Shown piece after piece: positions 29,169-39,197 of a stretch of DNA of 64,000 bases. How positions within the stretch are numbered: position 1 is the stretch's first letter; each line of letters begins with the position of its first letter. Below the pieces are notes generated by a model that worked only from the letters and a program-made list of their open reading frames with translations, made no database searches and was not told where the DNA came from. Location: the NCBI GenBank assembly GCA_018434685.1, contig JAHDOV010000004.1, forward strand, positions 124,001 to 188,000, read 5' to 3'. The translations under genes and the position numbers were made by a program. Origin of the DNA: Deltaproteobacteria bacterium (GTDB lineage: Bacteria > Desulfobacterota > Desulfomonilia > UBA1062).

Positions 29169-31759
29169 AAAAAATGAGAGTGTTTGAGTTGGCGAAAGAA
29201 TTGTCCATCGATGCAAGGGAGTTGCTCAAGGTTGCAAAAGACCTGGCAATCTCTGTTGAAAACAACATGAGTATGGTCGATGTTCACGATATTGAGAGGA
29301 TCAAGAAGCGGGTCCTGAAAGAGACGGAAAAGCAGGACGAACCATCTGAGCAGGAGACCTACGTTGAAAAGCGTGTCAGTGCCAACGTCATCAGGCGCAG
29401 AGCCCGAGTCAGCCCCCCGTCGCCCCAGGCGGATGAATCCCTGAAAGAACCGGAAGCGGAAGCCGAAGAAGCGGCTGGGGTTGCAGCGGTCGAAACCGGC
29501 GAAGAACCCGAAGAGCTGCGTGCGACGCCCGAGACCATAGAGATTGAAGCTGCAGAAGAAACAACGGCTGAAGAGCCCCGAGAAGAGAAAGAGGAAGAAA
29601 AAGAACCTGAGGTTGCAGCTGCAGTCCGGGCAGTAGAACCGCCAGCCGAGATACCGGTCCCGGCGGTGGAGGCAGCGGCGACACCCAAAGAGGCAGTAGT
29701 CGAAGAGGCGGCCGTTAAGCCCGCTGTGACCCAGTCTGAAGAAGAGAAGAAAGAAGAAAAGAAAAAGGAAAAGAAAAAAGGGAAAAAGGTCAAAGAAGTA
29801 GCGGCGGTAGAGGTCGAGAGCGAAGAGGCGAAACACGCCCGGGCCGGGGTAAAGAAGCCCAAGAAACCCAAGGAAAAAGAACGAGAGGTATACACGCAAA
29901 CGGATCTCTACGGCTCCGGCCGCACGGCCTACGGTAAGAAACTCAAGAAGAAAAAGGACAAGCGGGCGGCACTGTTGTCCTCTGGAAAGAAAAAGAAGAT
30001 TCGTCTCGGCAGGAGCATTACGGTCCTCAATCTCGCCAAGGAAATGGGGTTAAAGGTGACCGATGTCATAAAAACCCTCATGTCTCTCGGCGTCATGTCT
30101 TCCCAGAACCAGTACATCAGTCAGGAAGAAGCCTTGCTCGTGGCAACGGAATTGGGCTTCGAGGCAGAAGAGGCCCGGGACGAGATCAAGGAGACCTATT
30201 TCAGCACGCCAGCCTTTGAACCTGAGGAGTTATTCCCGAGACCCCCGGTGGTCACGGTTATGGGACATGTCGACCACGGGAAGACGTCCCTGCTCGATGC
30301 CATCAGGGAAGAAAATATCATAGACAGCGAATCCGGTGGGATTACCCAGCACATCGGTGCCTACCAGGCGACCTGCAGGGGCAAGCTCATCACCTTTATC
30401 GATACCCCCGGACATGAAGCCTTTACCTCCATGAGGTCAAGGGGCGCACAGGCAACGGACTTTGTCGTCCTTGTCGTGGCCGCCGACGACGGGGTTATGG
30501 ACCAGACAAGGGAGGCCATAAACCATTCCCGGGCCGCAAAGATCCCCATACTCGTTGCGGTAAACAAGATCGATAAACCCAACGCCAATCCGATGCGGGT
30601 CAGAGAGCAGCTCTCCGGGATCGGGCTCGTCCCCGAAGACTGGGGCGGAGACACCATCTTCGTGGATGTTTCGGCGAAAAAGCATACCGGGATCGAGGAT
30701 CTCCTCGAGATGATATTGCTCCAGGCGGAGATACTCGACCTGAAGGCAAATCCCAAGGGCGGTGCACGGGGTGTTGTCCTGGAATCGAAGCTCGACAAAA
30801 ACCGCGGTCCCATGTCGACCATACTTATCCAGCATGGAGAGATGAAACCCGGCGATGTCTTTGTCGTCGGCAACACGTGGGGAAAGGCGCGGGCCATATA
30901 CGATTTCCGGGGAAAACCGATAACCGTGGCCGGGCCTGCCACCCCGGTGGAGATCATCGGGCTGAACGAACTTCCTTCAGCCGGTGACACGATCTTTGTC
31001 GTCCCGAATGAGAAGAAGGCAAAGGACATCATCTCCTACCTTGGCGAGAATGAAGAGCTCGCCCGTCAGCAGAGCCAGGAGCCCAAGGGGCAGGTCACCC
31101 TGGAAGACCTCTACAGCCAGGTCCAGGAAGGGAAGCTCAAAGAGCTCAACCTCATCATCAAGGGAGATGTGCACGGCACGGTCGAGGCCATCGAGGGGTC
31201 GGTACGGGGCATCGATGCAGGAGAAGATCTCCGCATCAACGTGATCCATTCCGCCGTCGGAGGCATTACCGAGAACGATGTGCTGCTCGCCTCAACGTCT
31301 CTGGGCATTATCGTGGGCTTCAACGTGAGGCCGGAACCGAAGGCGAGGGTGCTTGCCAAGAAGTATAATGTCGACATTAAGCTCTACACCATCATCTACG
31401 ACCTCATCGAGGACATCAAGCAGGCACTGCGGGGCATGCTTGAGCCGGTATATGAAGAGGTTGTAGAGGGCAGGGCCGAGGTGCGCGACCTCTTCAAGGT
31501 TCCCAAGATCGGGATAATTGCCGGGTGCATGGTGACCGAGGGCACGATCGTGCGGAGCGCCCAGGCACGACTTATCAGGAATAATGTCTTGATATACCAG
31601 GGAAAAGTTGAATCTCTGAGGCGCTTCAAGGACGACGCGAAAGAGGTTTCCGTAGGCTACGAGTGCGGCATCGGCCTGGGGAGCTTCAATGATATCAAGG
31701 TCGGAGATTTTATCGAAGTCTACTCCCAGAAGAAAGTGGAGACCGAACCGACGTGGTAG
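29165..31759 (+). CDS. infB: Translation initiation factor IF-2
   Basis: GTPase that delivers fMet-tRNA to the 30S subunit and promotes subunit joining. 864 residues: an IF2N helix bundle at 1-50, a long Glu/Ala/Lys-rich linker (about 55-270), and a second IF2N-type module (about 278-335). The GTPase domain has GHVDHGKTS near 365-373, DTPGHEAF near 413 and NKID near 467, followed by domains II to IV with VHGTVEAIEG. Low-complexity linkers of this kind are normal in large IF2 proteins. Confidence 0.97.
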   Translation: MKKMRVFELAKELSIDARELLKVAKDLAISVENNMSMVDVHDIERIKKRVLKETEKQDEPSEQETYVEKRVSANVIRRRARVSPPSPQADESLKEPEAEAEEAAGVAAVETGEEPEELRATPETIEIEAAEETTAEEPREEKEEEKEPEVAAAVRAVEPPAEIPVPAVEAAATPKEAVVEEAAVKPAVTQSEEEKKEEKKKEKKKGKKVKEVAAVEVESEEAKHARAGVKKPKKPKEKEREVYTQTDLYGSGRTAYGKKLKKKKDKRAALLSSGKKKKIRLGRSITVLNLAKEMGLKVTDVIKTLMSLGVMSSQNQYISQEEALLVATELGFEAEEARDEIKETYFSTPAFEPEELFPRPPVVTVMGHVDHGKTSLLDAIREENIIDSESGGITQHIGAYQATCRGKLITFIDTPGHEAFTSMRSRGAQATDFVVLVVAADDGVMDQTREAINHSRAAKIPILVAVNKIDKPNANPMRVREQLSGIGLVPEDWGGDTIFVDVSAKKHTGIEDLLEMILLQAEILDLKANPKGGARGVVLESKLDKNRGPMSTILIQHGEMKPGDVFVVGNTWGKARAIYDFRGKPITVAGPATPVEIIGLNELPSAGDTIFVVPNEKKAKDIISYLGENEELARQQSQEPKGQVTLEDLYSQVQEGKLKELNLIIKGDVHGTVEAIEGSVRGIDAGEDLRINVIHSAVGGITENDVLLASTSLGIIVGFNVRPEPKARVLAKKYNVDIKLYTIIYDLIEDIKQALRGMLEPVYEEVVEGRAEVRDLFKVPKIGIIAGCMVTEGTIVRSAQARLIRNNVLIYQGKVESLRRFKDDAKEVSVGYECGIGLGSFNDIKVGDFIEVYSQKKVETEPTW

Positions 31760-32037
31760 TTGGCGCCCTTGAGGTCAGGCTGAGGATTATGGGAGCACAA
31801 TCACTCAAAGAGAAACGCAAGGTCTTGAAGTCCCTGAAAGACCGTTTGTCCAGGATGAATATATCCATTGCCGAGGTCGATGACCAGGACAAGTGGCAGG
31901 CAGCCACCCTGGGCATTGCCCTTACCAGCAATGATGCGGGGTATGTGAATGCGGTCATGGACAAGATACAGCTGTTCCTTGCCGAAGCCCCGGATGTGGA
32001 GATCTTGGACAGCAAAACGGAGATCATGCATATATGA
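31753..32037 (+). CDS. DUF503 (YlxP-like) protein
   Basis: 94 residues with the family pattern: an N-terminal strand VVGALEVRLRI, then SLKEKRKVLKSLKDRL, NISIAEVDDQDKWQ and GIALTSND. Function is not established; the gene is typically found between infB and rbfA, as here, and RNA-related roles have been proposed. GTG start, seven-base overlap with infB, and ATGA overlap with rbfA. Confidence 0.9.
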   Translation: MVVGALEVRLRIMGAQSLKEKRKVLKSLKDRLSRMNISIAEVDDQDKWQAATLGIALTSNDAGYVNAVMDKIQLFLAEAPDVEILDSKTEIMHI

Positions 32038-32396
32038 AGCTGGTGACGAAGAGACAGGCCCGGGTGGGGGATCTTGTCGCACAGACCATCGCCGAACTCC
32101 TGCCGCGCAGGGTGAAGGATCCCCGGGTGGAGGGCGTGACGATCACCGGGGTCGACGTGAGCCTGGATTTAAAGCAGGCCCGGGTGTTCTACTGTATCCT
32201 TGACAGCGAGAAGAAGGATCAGGCCCAGATTGGCCTTGAAAGTGCGGCTGGGTTTCTCCGCCACGAAATGCACAAGGTCCTGCGAATGAAAAATGTCCCA
32301 GCCCTCATGTTCACCTATGATGCCTCTTTTGATTATGGGGCGAAGATAGACGGAATACTCGACGATCTGGAAAAAGATGAAGAACCGGATAGCTGA
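32034..32396 (+). CDS. rbfA: Ribosome-binding factor A
   Basis: KH-like protein that binds immature 30S subunits near the 16S 5' end. 120 residues with RVKDPRVEGVTITGVDVSLDLKQA split over two strands, as in the family. It overlaps DUF503 by four bases and the DHH phosphoesterase by 20. Confidence 0.95.
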   Translation: MKLVTKRQARVGDLVAQTIAELLPRRVKDPRVEGVTITGVDVSLDLKQARVFYCILDSEKKDQAQIGLESAAGFLRHEMHKVLRMKNVPALMFTYDASFDYGAKIDGILDDLEKDEEPDS

Positions 32397-33306
32397 AATC
32401 ATCAGAGACAACGACCGGATAGAGATAATAACCCACGAAGGCCCGGATGAGGATGCCGTGGGCTCCTCCAGGGCCCTGGCATATGGGCTGCTCTCTCTGG
32501 GCAAGACGGTCCGCCTCGTGTATCCTACGCCCATACCCGATTCGTTGCTCTTTACCCCTGCGCCGAAGTACCAAAAAAATGTGAATCCCCAGATATCCAT
32601 TCTCCTGGATGTCTCCGATGTGAAGATGTTGGGCGGCATTCACCCCCGCGGCGAGATCGTTATCGTTGATCATCACCGGGCAGAGCACAAGGAGGGAAAG
32701 GCGTGCTGGATAGATCCCCGCAAGTCCTCCGCATCGGAGATGGTGTACGACCTCCTGCACGCGCTGGAAATAGAGCTCACCCCGGCGATTGCCACCAATT
32801 TGTATCTGGGAATTTTCGGAGATACCGGGGGGTTCATCCATTCAAACACGACGCCCCGGGTGTTCAGGATCGCCCACGAGCTCACCCGGGCAGGGGCTGA
32901 TCCCCACAGCATCGCCTACAAGCTGCGCAGGAGCAAGTCGATCATGTTTTATCAGGTTCTCTGCACGGTCATGGACAGGATGATCATGTCCGATGGCGTT
33001 TACGGCAGTTATATCAGCCTCCATGAACTCAAGAAGATAAAGGCGAAACCCGATGATGCGGCAGGTATCGTGGAAGAGATGGCATCATTGGCCGGTGCCG
33101 AGCTCGTTATCTTCCTCAAGGAGCTGAACCCGGATACCGTGCACTGTTCCATGAGGAGCAAAACCACCGAGGCCGCTCTCCATACGGCACAGGTATTTGG
33201 TGGCGGAGGCCATGGAAAGGCTGCGGGCTTTACCCTGAAAGGAAGGCCCAACGAACTCATCGAAGAGGTACTCGAGGAAGGAGTGAAGTGGGTAAACAAG
33301 GGGTAG
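32377..33306 (+). CDS. DHH/DHHA1 phosphoesterase, NrnA-like
   Basis: Predicted nano-RNase or 3'-phosphoadenosine phosphate phosphatase that recycles oligoribonucleotides or pAp. 309 residues. The first metal motif reads HEGPDEDAVGSS, against the usual H-NPDGDA-GS. The central DHH is at 98-100 (IVIVDHH), and the DHHA1 substrate-binding GGGGHGKAAG lies near 275. The usual NrnA Asn-Pro-Asp-Gly is altered to Gly-Pro-Asp-Glu, but both metal aspartates remain. Position between rbfA and truB is widely conserved. Confidence 0.9.
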   Translation: MKNRIAEIIRDNDRIEIITHEGPDEDAVGSSRALAYGLLSLGKTVRLVYPTPIPDSLLFTPAPKYQKNVNPQISILLDVSDVKMLGGIHPRGEIVIVDHHRAEHKEGKACWIDPRKSSASEMVYDLLHALEIELTPAIATNLYLGIFGDTGGFIHSNTTPRVFRIAHELTRAGADPHSIAYKLRRSKSIMFYQVLCTVMDRMIMSDGVYGSYISLHELKKIKAKPDDAAGIVEEMASLAGAELVIFLKELNPDTVHCSMRSKTTEAALHTAQVFGGGGHGKAAGFTLKGRPNELIEEVLEEGVKWVNKG

Positions 33307-34190
33307 TTCTCATCGACAAGCCAAAGGATATCACCTCCCGAAAGGCCGTGGATCGGGTAATGGCGATTCTCAAGAGCAAGAGGGCAGGACATTTCGGATC
33401 GCTCGATCCCTTTGCAACGGGCCTCCTGTGCATGGGTGTGGGCCAGGGAACAAAGCTGCTGCCCTTCATGCATGAACATCAAAAAGAGTATGTCGCCACG
33501 ATCGGGTTTGAGATGTTTACCGACACCGATGACCTGACCGGCGCACCCATTGAACACTTTGCCGATGTTTCCATCGATATTGAGATGGCCAAGACCTGGT
33601 TTCGTGAAAACAGGGGATGGATCGACCAGGTCCCGCCCCGGTATTGTGCCCAGAAATTGAACGGGAAGCCCCTGTATAAGCTCGCGAGGGCGAACAAGGA
33701 GGTGGAGCCTCGTTCAAAGCAGATCTACATCGAAAAGGCAGACATTCTCGACTGGGGACCGGACTGGATGGTGGCGAGGATGGTCTGTTCCCGGGGCACC
33801 TACATCCGTTCCATTGCCCGTGATCTGGGGAAATATCTCGGCTGTGGAGGATACCTGCGCGAGCTCAGGCGGTTCAGGTCTGAAGGGTTCCATGTAGATG
33901 ATGCCCTGAGCATCGAGGGCCTGATGGACAAGGTCGCCAGGGGAGAAGATGTGGTGATCCCCCTTTCACAGGCGCTGCACATCCCCAAGGTACGGGTTAC
34001 CCGCACCGGAGAGGCAGGGATTTTAGACGGCAACCCCATACAGGTTTCCTGGATGCTTGACGAGGTTGAGGCCAAGGATGGGAACCATGTTGCACTGGTC
34101 AATGCCGACATGCAATTGCTCTGTGTTGCGAAGGCGCAGCCATGCGGCGGCATCTGGGGGTATATCGAACGAGGATTTCGCCCGTATTAG
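33288..34190 (+). CDS. truB: tRNA pseudouridine-55 synthase
   Basis: Makes the near-universal pseudouridine 55 in the T-loop. 300 residues; catalytic Asp40 in GSLDPFATG. Normal families read GTLDPLATG, so the motif is slightly changed but the Asp is kept. Next motifs are KEYVATIGF and QVPPRYCAQKLNGKPLYKLAR. It overlaps the upstream gene by 19 bases. Confidence 0.95.
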   Translation: MGKQGVVLIDKPKDITSRKAVDRVMAILKSKRAGHFGSLDPFATGLLCMGVGQGTKLLPFMHEHQKEYVATIGFEMFTDTDDLTGAPIEHFADVSIDIEMAKTWFRENRGWIDQVPPRYCAQKLNGKPLYKLARANKEVEPRSKQIYIEKADILDWGPDWMVARMVCSRGTYIRSIARDLGKYLGCGGYLRELRRFRSEGFHVDDALSIEGLMDKVARGEDVVIPLSQALHIPKVRVTRTGEAGILDGNPIQVSWMLDEVEAKDGNHVALVNADMQLLCVAKAQPCGGIWGYIERGFRPY

Positions 34191-34287
34191 CTATTTACAG
34201 CAGAATCAAGGGTGTGTTAACAACCAATGGCACATAATAGCAAAGATAGGCAGACAAAAGGAGTACGCTGATTAGGAGGAAAAAGCA

Positions 34288-34557
34288 GTGGGTTTAAGCA
34301 TAGAAGAAAAACAGGAGATCATGGGTAATTTCAAAAGGCACGAGTCTGATACCGGATCTCCGGATGTACAAGTCGCGCTTTTGACAAAACGGATCAATCA
34401 CCTTACCGAGCATTTCAAGATCCACGGCAAGGATCATCATTCCAGGAGAGGCCTCTTGATGCTGGTAGGACAGAGGAGAAGATTGCTGAACTACATAAAG
34501 GACCGTGATGTAAAGCGGTACCGGGAGTTGTTGCAAGCACTCAATCTCCGGAAGTAG
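34288..34557 (+). CDS. rpsO: 30S ribosomal protein S15
   Basis: 89 residues with the family core [22 protein letters not shown] followed in order by HHSRRGL and [12 protein letters not shown]. It binds 16S rRNA helix 22 and the three-way junction early in assembly. GTG start with a strong AGGAGG site. The 97-base leader separating it from truB may hold its autoregulatory element, as in other bacteria, but no fold was recognised. pnp follows by eight bases. Confidence 0.96.
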   Translation: MGLSIEEKQEIMGNFKRHESDTGSPDVQVALLTKRINHLTEHFKIHGKDHHSRRGLLMLVGQRRRLLNYIKDRDVKRYRELLQALNLRK

Positions 34558-34565
34558 GGTATACT

Positions 34566-36653
34566 ATGAAAGTAGAAGCAAAAGGAAAAGGTAAACCGCT
34601 CATCTTTTCGGTAGGCGACGTTGCGAGACAGGCGGATGGATCTGTTCTCGTCTATCAGGGAGACAGTGTTGTTCTCGTAACCGCCACGGTATCCAAGGAA
34701 GAGCGAAAAGGCATCGATTTCCTTCCCCTTGTCGTGGAATATCAGGAAATGAGCTATGCTGCCGGCAGAATCAAAGGCGGCTTCATCAAGAGAGACGGCA
34801 GGCCCGGCACGCAGGAGATTCTCACTGCGCGGTGCATTGACCGACCGATTCGACCGCTGTTCCCGAAGGTGTTCCGTAACGAGATGCAGGTAATTGCAAT
34901 GGTGCTTTCTGCCGATCCCGAGTGCACACCGGATGTCCTTGCGATCAACGGGGCTTCGGCCGCACTGCACATATCGAACATCCCCTTCAATGGGCCCATC
35001 GGCGGGGCACGGGTAGGCTTGATCGATGGTGAATTTGTCATAGACCCGTCGGTTGCCCAGCTGGAAAAGAGCCAGATGGAATTGCTCGTTGTGGGCACGC
35101 GGGATGCCATCGTCATGGTGGAGGGTGAGGCCAAGGAACTGCCGGAGAAGACGATTCTCGACGGCATCAGCTTTGCCCATACCCGTATTCTCGAGGTCAT
35201 AGAAGCCATCGATGAACTCCGGGCCGTGGCTGGAAAAGAAAAGATGACTGCTCCCCCGATCCCCGAGGACCCGACGCTCTACAGCGAGATAAAGGCCCTG
35301 ACCGAGCACCGTTTCGAGCAGATCATATCAGGCACCCACACGAAGCAGGACCGCCAGAACCTGACGAGCCAGCTCCATACAGAAACAGTGGAGCGCTTCA
35401 AGGATGAGGGTGAAGAGAGACTGGCCCTGGTAGGGATGACCCTTGCCAAGGTGGAAAAAGAAACCCTGCGGCGCATCATGAGGCAGAAGAAGGTCAGGAT
35501 TGATGGCAGAGGGTTTGACGATATCAGGAAGATCGACTGCAAGATAGGAATCCTTCCCAGAACCCACGGTTCGGCCCTGTTCACCAGGGGAGAAACCCAG
35601 GCGCTGGCAACAACCACACTGGGAACCCCGCGGGATGAACAGCGGGTTGAGACGCTGCTCGGAGAGACGACGAAATCCTTCATGCTGCACTACTCCTTCC
35701 CCCCGTTCAGTGTGGGCGAAGTGAGAATGCTCAGGGGGCCAAGCCGGCGGGAGATCGGTCACGGCAACCTCGCAGAGAGGGCGCTGAGCCAGGTTTTGCC
35801 CGACGAGGGGTCGTTCCCTTACACCATACGGCTCGTGTCGGAGATCCTGGAGTCCAACGGATCATCCTCCATGGCTACCGTGTGCGGAGGGTCCATGTCT
35901 CTGATGGAGGCCGGAGTCCCTATAAAGAAGCCCGTTGCGGGTATTGCCATGGGCCTCATCAAGGAAGATGATGATTACATGATCCTGACGGATATCCTGG
36001 GAGATGAAGATCATCTGGGAGATATGGACTTCAAGGTTGCAGGGACCTCTGACGGGGTAACCGCACTCCAGATGGACATCAAGATATCAGGAATCCCCGG
36101 CGAGGTGCTCGGTGAGGCGCTCGAAAAGGCACGAATCGGGAGACTCTCGATCCTGTCAAAGATGAACGAGACCATCAGCGCACCGAAGGGAGAGATATCA
36201 CCGTATGCCCCGAGGATATACACGCTGCAGGTCAATCCCGACAAGATACGTGATATTATCGGCCCAGGCGGCAAGATGATCAAAGAGATTACAACCAAGA
36301 CCGACACGAAGATAGAGATCGACGATTCCGGACGGGTGGATATCTTTTCCCCTGACGAGGATCATGCAAAGATGGCTGTCGACATGATCAATATCCTCAC
36401 GGAAGAACTCGAGCTCGGCCGGGTGTACAGCGGCAAGGTAGCCAAGATAATGGATTTCGGCGCATTTGTTGATTTCCCGTCCGGAGAGTCCGGCCTGGTG
36501 CATATCTCTCAGCTCGCCAACGAGCGGGTTCAGAACGTCAGGGATGTTGTCCGGGAAGGCGATGAGATTCTTGTCAAGGTCATCGGCATAGACAGCAAGA
36601 CGGGGAAGGTTCGACTCAGCCGGAAAGAAGCTCTCAGCGATACCAGTCGTTGA
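34566..36653 (+). CDS. pnp: Polynucleotide phosphorylase
   Basis: Phosphorolytic 3'-5' exoribonuclease and degradosome component. 695 residues: two RNase PH-like domains (about 1-215 and 305-535), separated by a helical domain, a KH domain (IRDIIGPGGKMIKEI near 558-572) and an S1 domain (620-690, GAFVDFPSGESGLVHIS). The rpsO-pnp order is conserved across bacteria. Confidence 0.97.
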   Translation: MKVEAKGKGKPLIFSVGDVARQADGSVLVYQGDSVVLVTATVSKEERKGIDFLPLVVEYQEMSYAAGRIKGGFIKRDGRPGTQEILTARCIDRPIRPLFPKVFRNEMQVIAMVLSADPECTPDVLAINGASAALHISNIPFNGPIGGARVGLIDGEFVIDPSVAQLEKSQMELLVVGTRDAIVMVEGEAKELPEKTILDGISFAHTRILEVIEAIDELRAVAGKEKMTAPPIPEDPTLYSEIKALTEHRFEQIISGTHTKQDRQNLTSQLHTETVERFKDEGEERLALVGMTLAKVEKETLRRIMRQKKVRIDGRGFDDIRKIDCKIGILPRTHGSALFTRGETQALATTTLGTPRDEQRVETLLGETTKSFMLHYSFPPFSVGEVRMLRGPSRREIGHGNLAERALSQVLPDEGSFPYTIRLVSEILESNGSSSMATVCGGSMSLMEAGVPIKKPVAGIAMGLIKEDDDYMILTDILGDEDHLGDMDFKVAGTSDGVTALQMDIKISGIPGEVLGEALEKARIGRLSILSKMNETISAPKGEISPYAPRIYTLQVNPDKIRDIIGPGGKMIKEITTKTDTKIEIDDSGRVDIFSPDEDHAKMAVDMINILTEELELGRVYSGKVAKIMDFGAFVDFPSGESGLVHISQLANERVQNVRDVVREGDEILVKVIGIDSKTGKVRLSRKEALSDTSR

Positions 36654-36659
36654 TACTTC

Positions 36660-37916
36660 ATGGTTACTTCCACTGTCCTTGATAACGGCGTACGAATCCT
36701 CTCCGAGCGCATGCCCGGTGTTCGATCCGTTTCGTTAGGTGTATGGGTAAACGCGGGGTCGAGACAAGACCCCGCTGATCAACTTGGCATCGCCCATTTT
36801 ACCGAACACATGCTCTTCAAGGGCACATCAAAGAGGAGCGCAAGCCAGATAGCACGGGAGATCGACGCGTTGGGCGGGATGCTCAATGCCCAGACCTCCA
36901 AGGAATATACGGTCTACTACACCAAGGTTCTCGATGAACATCTCGAGACGGGCTCCGATATCCTCTTCGATCTCTTCCTGAATTCCCTCAACGATCCCGA
37001 AGAGGTGGAAAAGGAAAAGGATGTCGTGCTCCAGGAGATCCGGATGACGGAAGACACCCCGGATGATTACATCACGGATCTCTTTGCCGAGGCCTTTTTT
37101 CACGATTCTCCCCTGGGCACGTCCATCCTGGGAACAACAGAGACCGTGGGTGCCTTCAGCAGGGAGCAGGTCAGGGGCTTCCTGGAGAGCTTCTACGTTC
37201 CTCCTTCCATCATCGTTTCCGCAGTCGGCAATGTAGACCATGAGCGGCTCGTTGATTTTGCCGGGAAACAATTCGGCGATCGTCGCGGGCAGGTGCTGCC
37301 GCAGGACAACGGGACCCCGCGCCTTCAGACGGGGAGCAAAAAGGCCTATTACAAAGATATCGAACAGGTACACATCACCCTGGGAGCGACCGGGGCCGCC
37401 ATGAACGATGAGCGGCGATGGACCTATATCGTGCTCAACACCGTGCTCGGGGGATCCATGAGCTCCATGCTGTTTCAGGAGGCACGGGAAAAGCTCGGGC
37501 TGGTCTACTCCATATACTCGTACCTGAGTTCATACCGCGATTGCGGAGTCCTGGGAATGTATGCAGCCGCGACCCCGAAGAATATCCATAAGACCATCGA
37601 GGTCATCGGCAGGCAGATGAACCGATTACGGCACGGGGATCTCGGAGATGTCAGCCTCGAGGATGTGAGGACCCAGATCAAGGGGAACCTCCTCCTGTCG
37701 AGAGAGAGCACGATCAGCCGCATGTCGTCACTTGCCAAGAATGAGATGTACTATAACCGGGAGGTCACCGTCGAAGAGGTGATCGACAACATACAGGCGG
37801 TGAGCATGGACGATATCGTTGCCCTTGCAAACGACATCTTCGTATTAGACCAGATCACCGTGGTTTCTCTGGGGAAGATGAAGCAGGGTGAAATGAACAC
37901 CGAGACGCTGTTATAG
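36660..37916 (+). CDS. M16 family zinc metalloprotease
   Basis: Pitrilysin/processing-peptidase family. The inverted zinc motif HFTEH lies at 46-50, with the third ligand Glu expected in the VVLQEIRMTED segment near 125. 418 residues, the size of the single-unit bacterial form (YmxG/PqqL-like) that works as a dimer. It starts six bases after pnp, as in many firmicutes and deltaproteobacteria. Substrate unknown. Confidence 0.92.
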   Translation: MVTSTVLDNGVRILSERMPGVRSVSLGVWVNAGSRQDPADQLGIAHFTEHMLFKGTSKRSASQIAREIDALGGMLNAQTSKEYTVYYTKVLDEHLETGSDILFDLFLNSLNDPEEVEKEKDVVLQEIRMTEDTPDDYITDLFAEAFFHDSPLGTSILGTTETVGAFSREQVRGFLESFYVPPSIIVSAVGNVDHERLVDFAGKQFGDRRGQVLPQDNGTPRLQTGSKKAYYKDIEQVHITLGATGAAMNDERRWTYIVLNTVLGGSMSSMLFQEAREKLGLVYSIYSYLSSYRDCGVLGMYAAATPKNIHKTIEVIGRQMNRLRHGDLGDVSLEDVRTQIKGNLLLSRESTISRMSSLAKNEMYYNREVTVEEVIDNIQAVSMDDIVALANDIFVLDQITVVSLGKMKQGEMNTETLL

Positions 37917-37918
37917 CA

Positions 37919-38275
37919 TCATGCCTGCACGTGATTCATCCCGGAACTGACCACGAGGCCGGTCGCTTCAGCCAGGAGCCTTTTCCACGTCGGGAGATGA
38001 CCCTTGCTGATGCTGATGCCGATGCGATACCGGTCTCCCTCTATGGTATACCACCGGATGGAGCCATAGATGAGTACATTTTCGACCTGCAGGATTACAT
38101 CTTTGTTCAGGGCCTCGAGCAGACACATCTTGATTCGCGGGGTAGGAACTTCCAGGCAGAATCCTTTGGGAGAAATGTCTGACGTTATTCCCCGAACCCG
38201 TTCATCTCCCACTTTGCAGGTGATGTTCATGGGAAAATACGTACGCCGAAAACTCCTCAATTCAAATGATATCAT
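37919..38275 (-). CDS. PilZ domain protein
   Basis: 118 residues forming one PilZ domain. Both cyclic-di-GMP contact motifs are kept: RxxxR (RSFRR, residues 7-11) and the DISPKG form of (D/N)xSxxG near 33-38. It should therefore bind the second messenger. It is convergent with the M16 gene (two bases apart) and reads away from truA. Target process unknown; a type IV pilin is encoded 12 kb away. Confidence 0.85.
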   Translation of the reverse strand: MISFELRSFRRTYFPMNITCKVGDERVRGITSDISPKGFCLEVPTPRIKMCLLEALNKDVILQVENVLIYGSIRWYTIEGDRYRIGISISKGHLPTWKRLLAEATGLVVSSGMNHVQA

Positions 38276-38325
38276 GATTTTCCTTGCCTCTACCTCTTTT
38301 TTTCATATAGTTGAAAGCAAAAACA

Positions 38326-39069
38326 ATGCCTGATTCGAGGAATATCAAGATCATCTTATCCTATGACGGTGCGGGATTCATGGGGTGGCAGGTTCAGCCA
38401 GGGGTCAGGACGGTTCAGGAAACGCTCGAAGACGTCTTGGAAAAAATCCTGGGGCACAAGGCACGGACCCATGCATCGGGACGTACCGATACCGGTGTTC
38501 ACGCCTTAGGCCAGGTGGTCAACGTTCATACCAGCTCATCGATTCCCACTTACGGGCTCCTGAGGGCTCTGAACTCGAAGCTTCCCAACGAGATAGCCGT
38601 GATATCGGTGGAGGAGGTGAGCCCTGCCTTTCATGCCCGATTTATGGCGCGATCCAAGAAATATGTCTATATAATTGACACATCGGCCGTAAGCAGCCCC
38701 TTTCTGTCGAGATATGCCCTCCAGGTCAAAGAACCCCTCGATATCGAAGCCATGCAGCGCGCTGCCTCATATCTGCGGGGGGAGTACGATTTCAGCTCTT
38801 TCATGGGTGCCGGGTCATCGGTGAAGACCACGCAGAGGACAATACTGGCATCGGAGGTCTTTTCCCATGGGCACAAGCTGTTCTTCTATATCCAGGGTAG
38901 CGGCTTCTTGCGGCATATGGTAAGGAATATTGTCGGGACGTTGTTGTTAATCGGGAAGGGCACGCTTGTGCCGGAGGAGATGAAGCAGATACTGGCCAAG
39001 AAGGACAGGTCCTGTGCCGGTCCTACTGCTCCGCCGCAGGGGTTGTACCTGGTAGGAGTCGAATATTAG
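38326..39069 (+). CDS. truA: tRNA pseudouridine synthase TruA
   Basis: Modifies uridines 38-40 of the anticodon arm. The catalytic Asp is D55 in the GRTDTGVHA motif; later FMGAGSS and FLRHMVRNIVG are conserved. ATG 38326 gives 247 residues; an upstream TTG at 38311 is less likely. Confidence 0.94.
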   Translation: MPDSRNIKIILSYDGAGFMGWQVQPGVRTVQETLEDVLEKILGHKARTHASGRTDTGVHALGQVVNVHTSSSIPTYGLLRALNSKLPNEIAVISVEEVSPAFHARFMARSKKYVYIIDTSAVSSPFLSRYALQVKEPLDIEAMQRAASYLRGEYDFSSFMGAGSSVKTTQRTILASEVFSHGHKLFFYIQGSGFLRHMVRNIVGTLLLIGKGTLVPEEMKQILAKKDRSCAGPTAPPQGLYLVGVEY

Positions 39070-39197
39070 AGGTCTTGAAGGGGCAGCCGGTTTCACGCCA
39101 TGCCTCCGGGGCCGACGAACGACGGAGATACCCGAAACGTGAAAAAGGGATTCATGGAAATACGAGACAAAAATGATATGGACAGGAGGATTGCGAG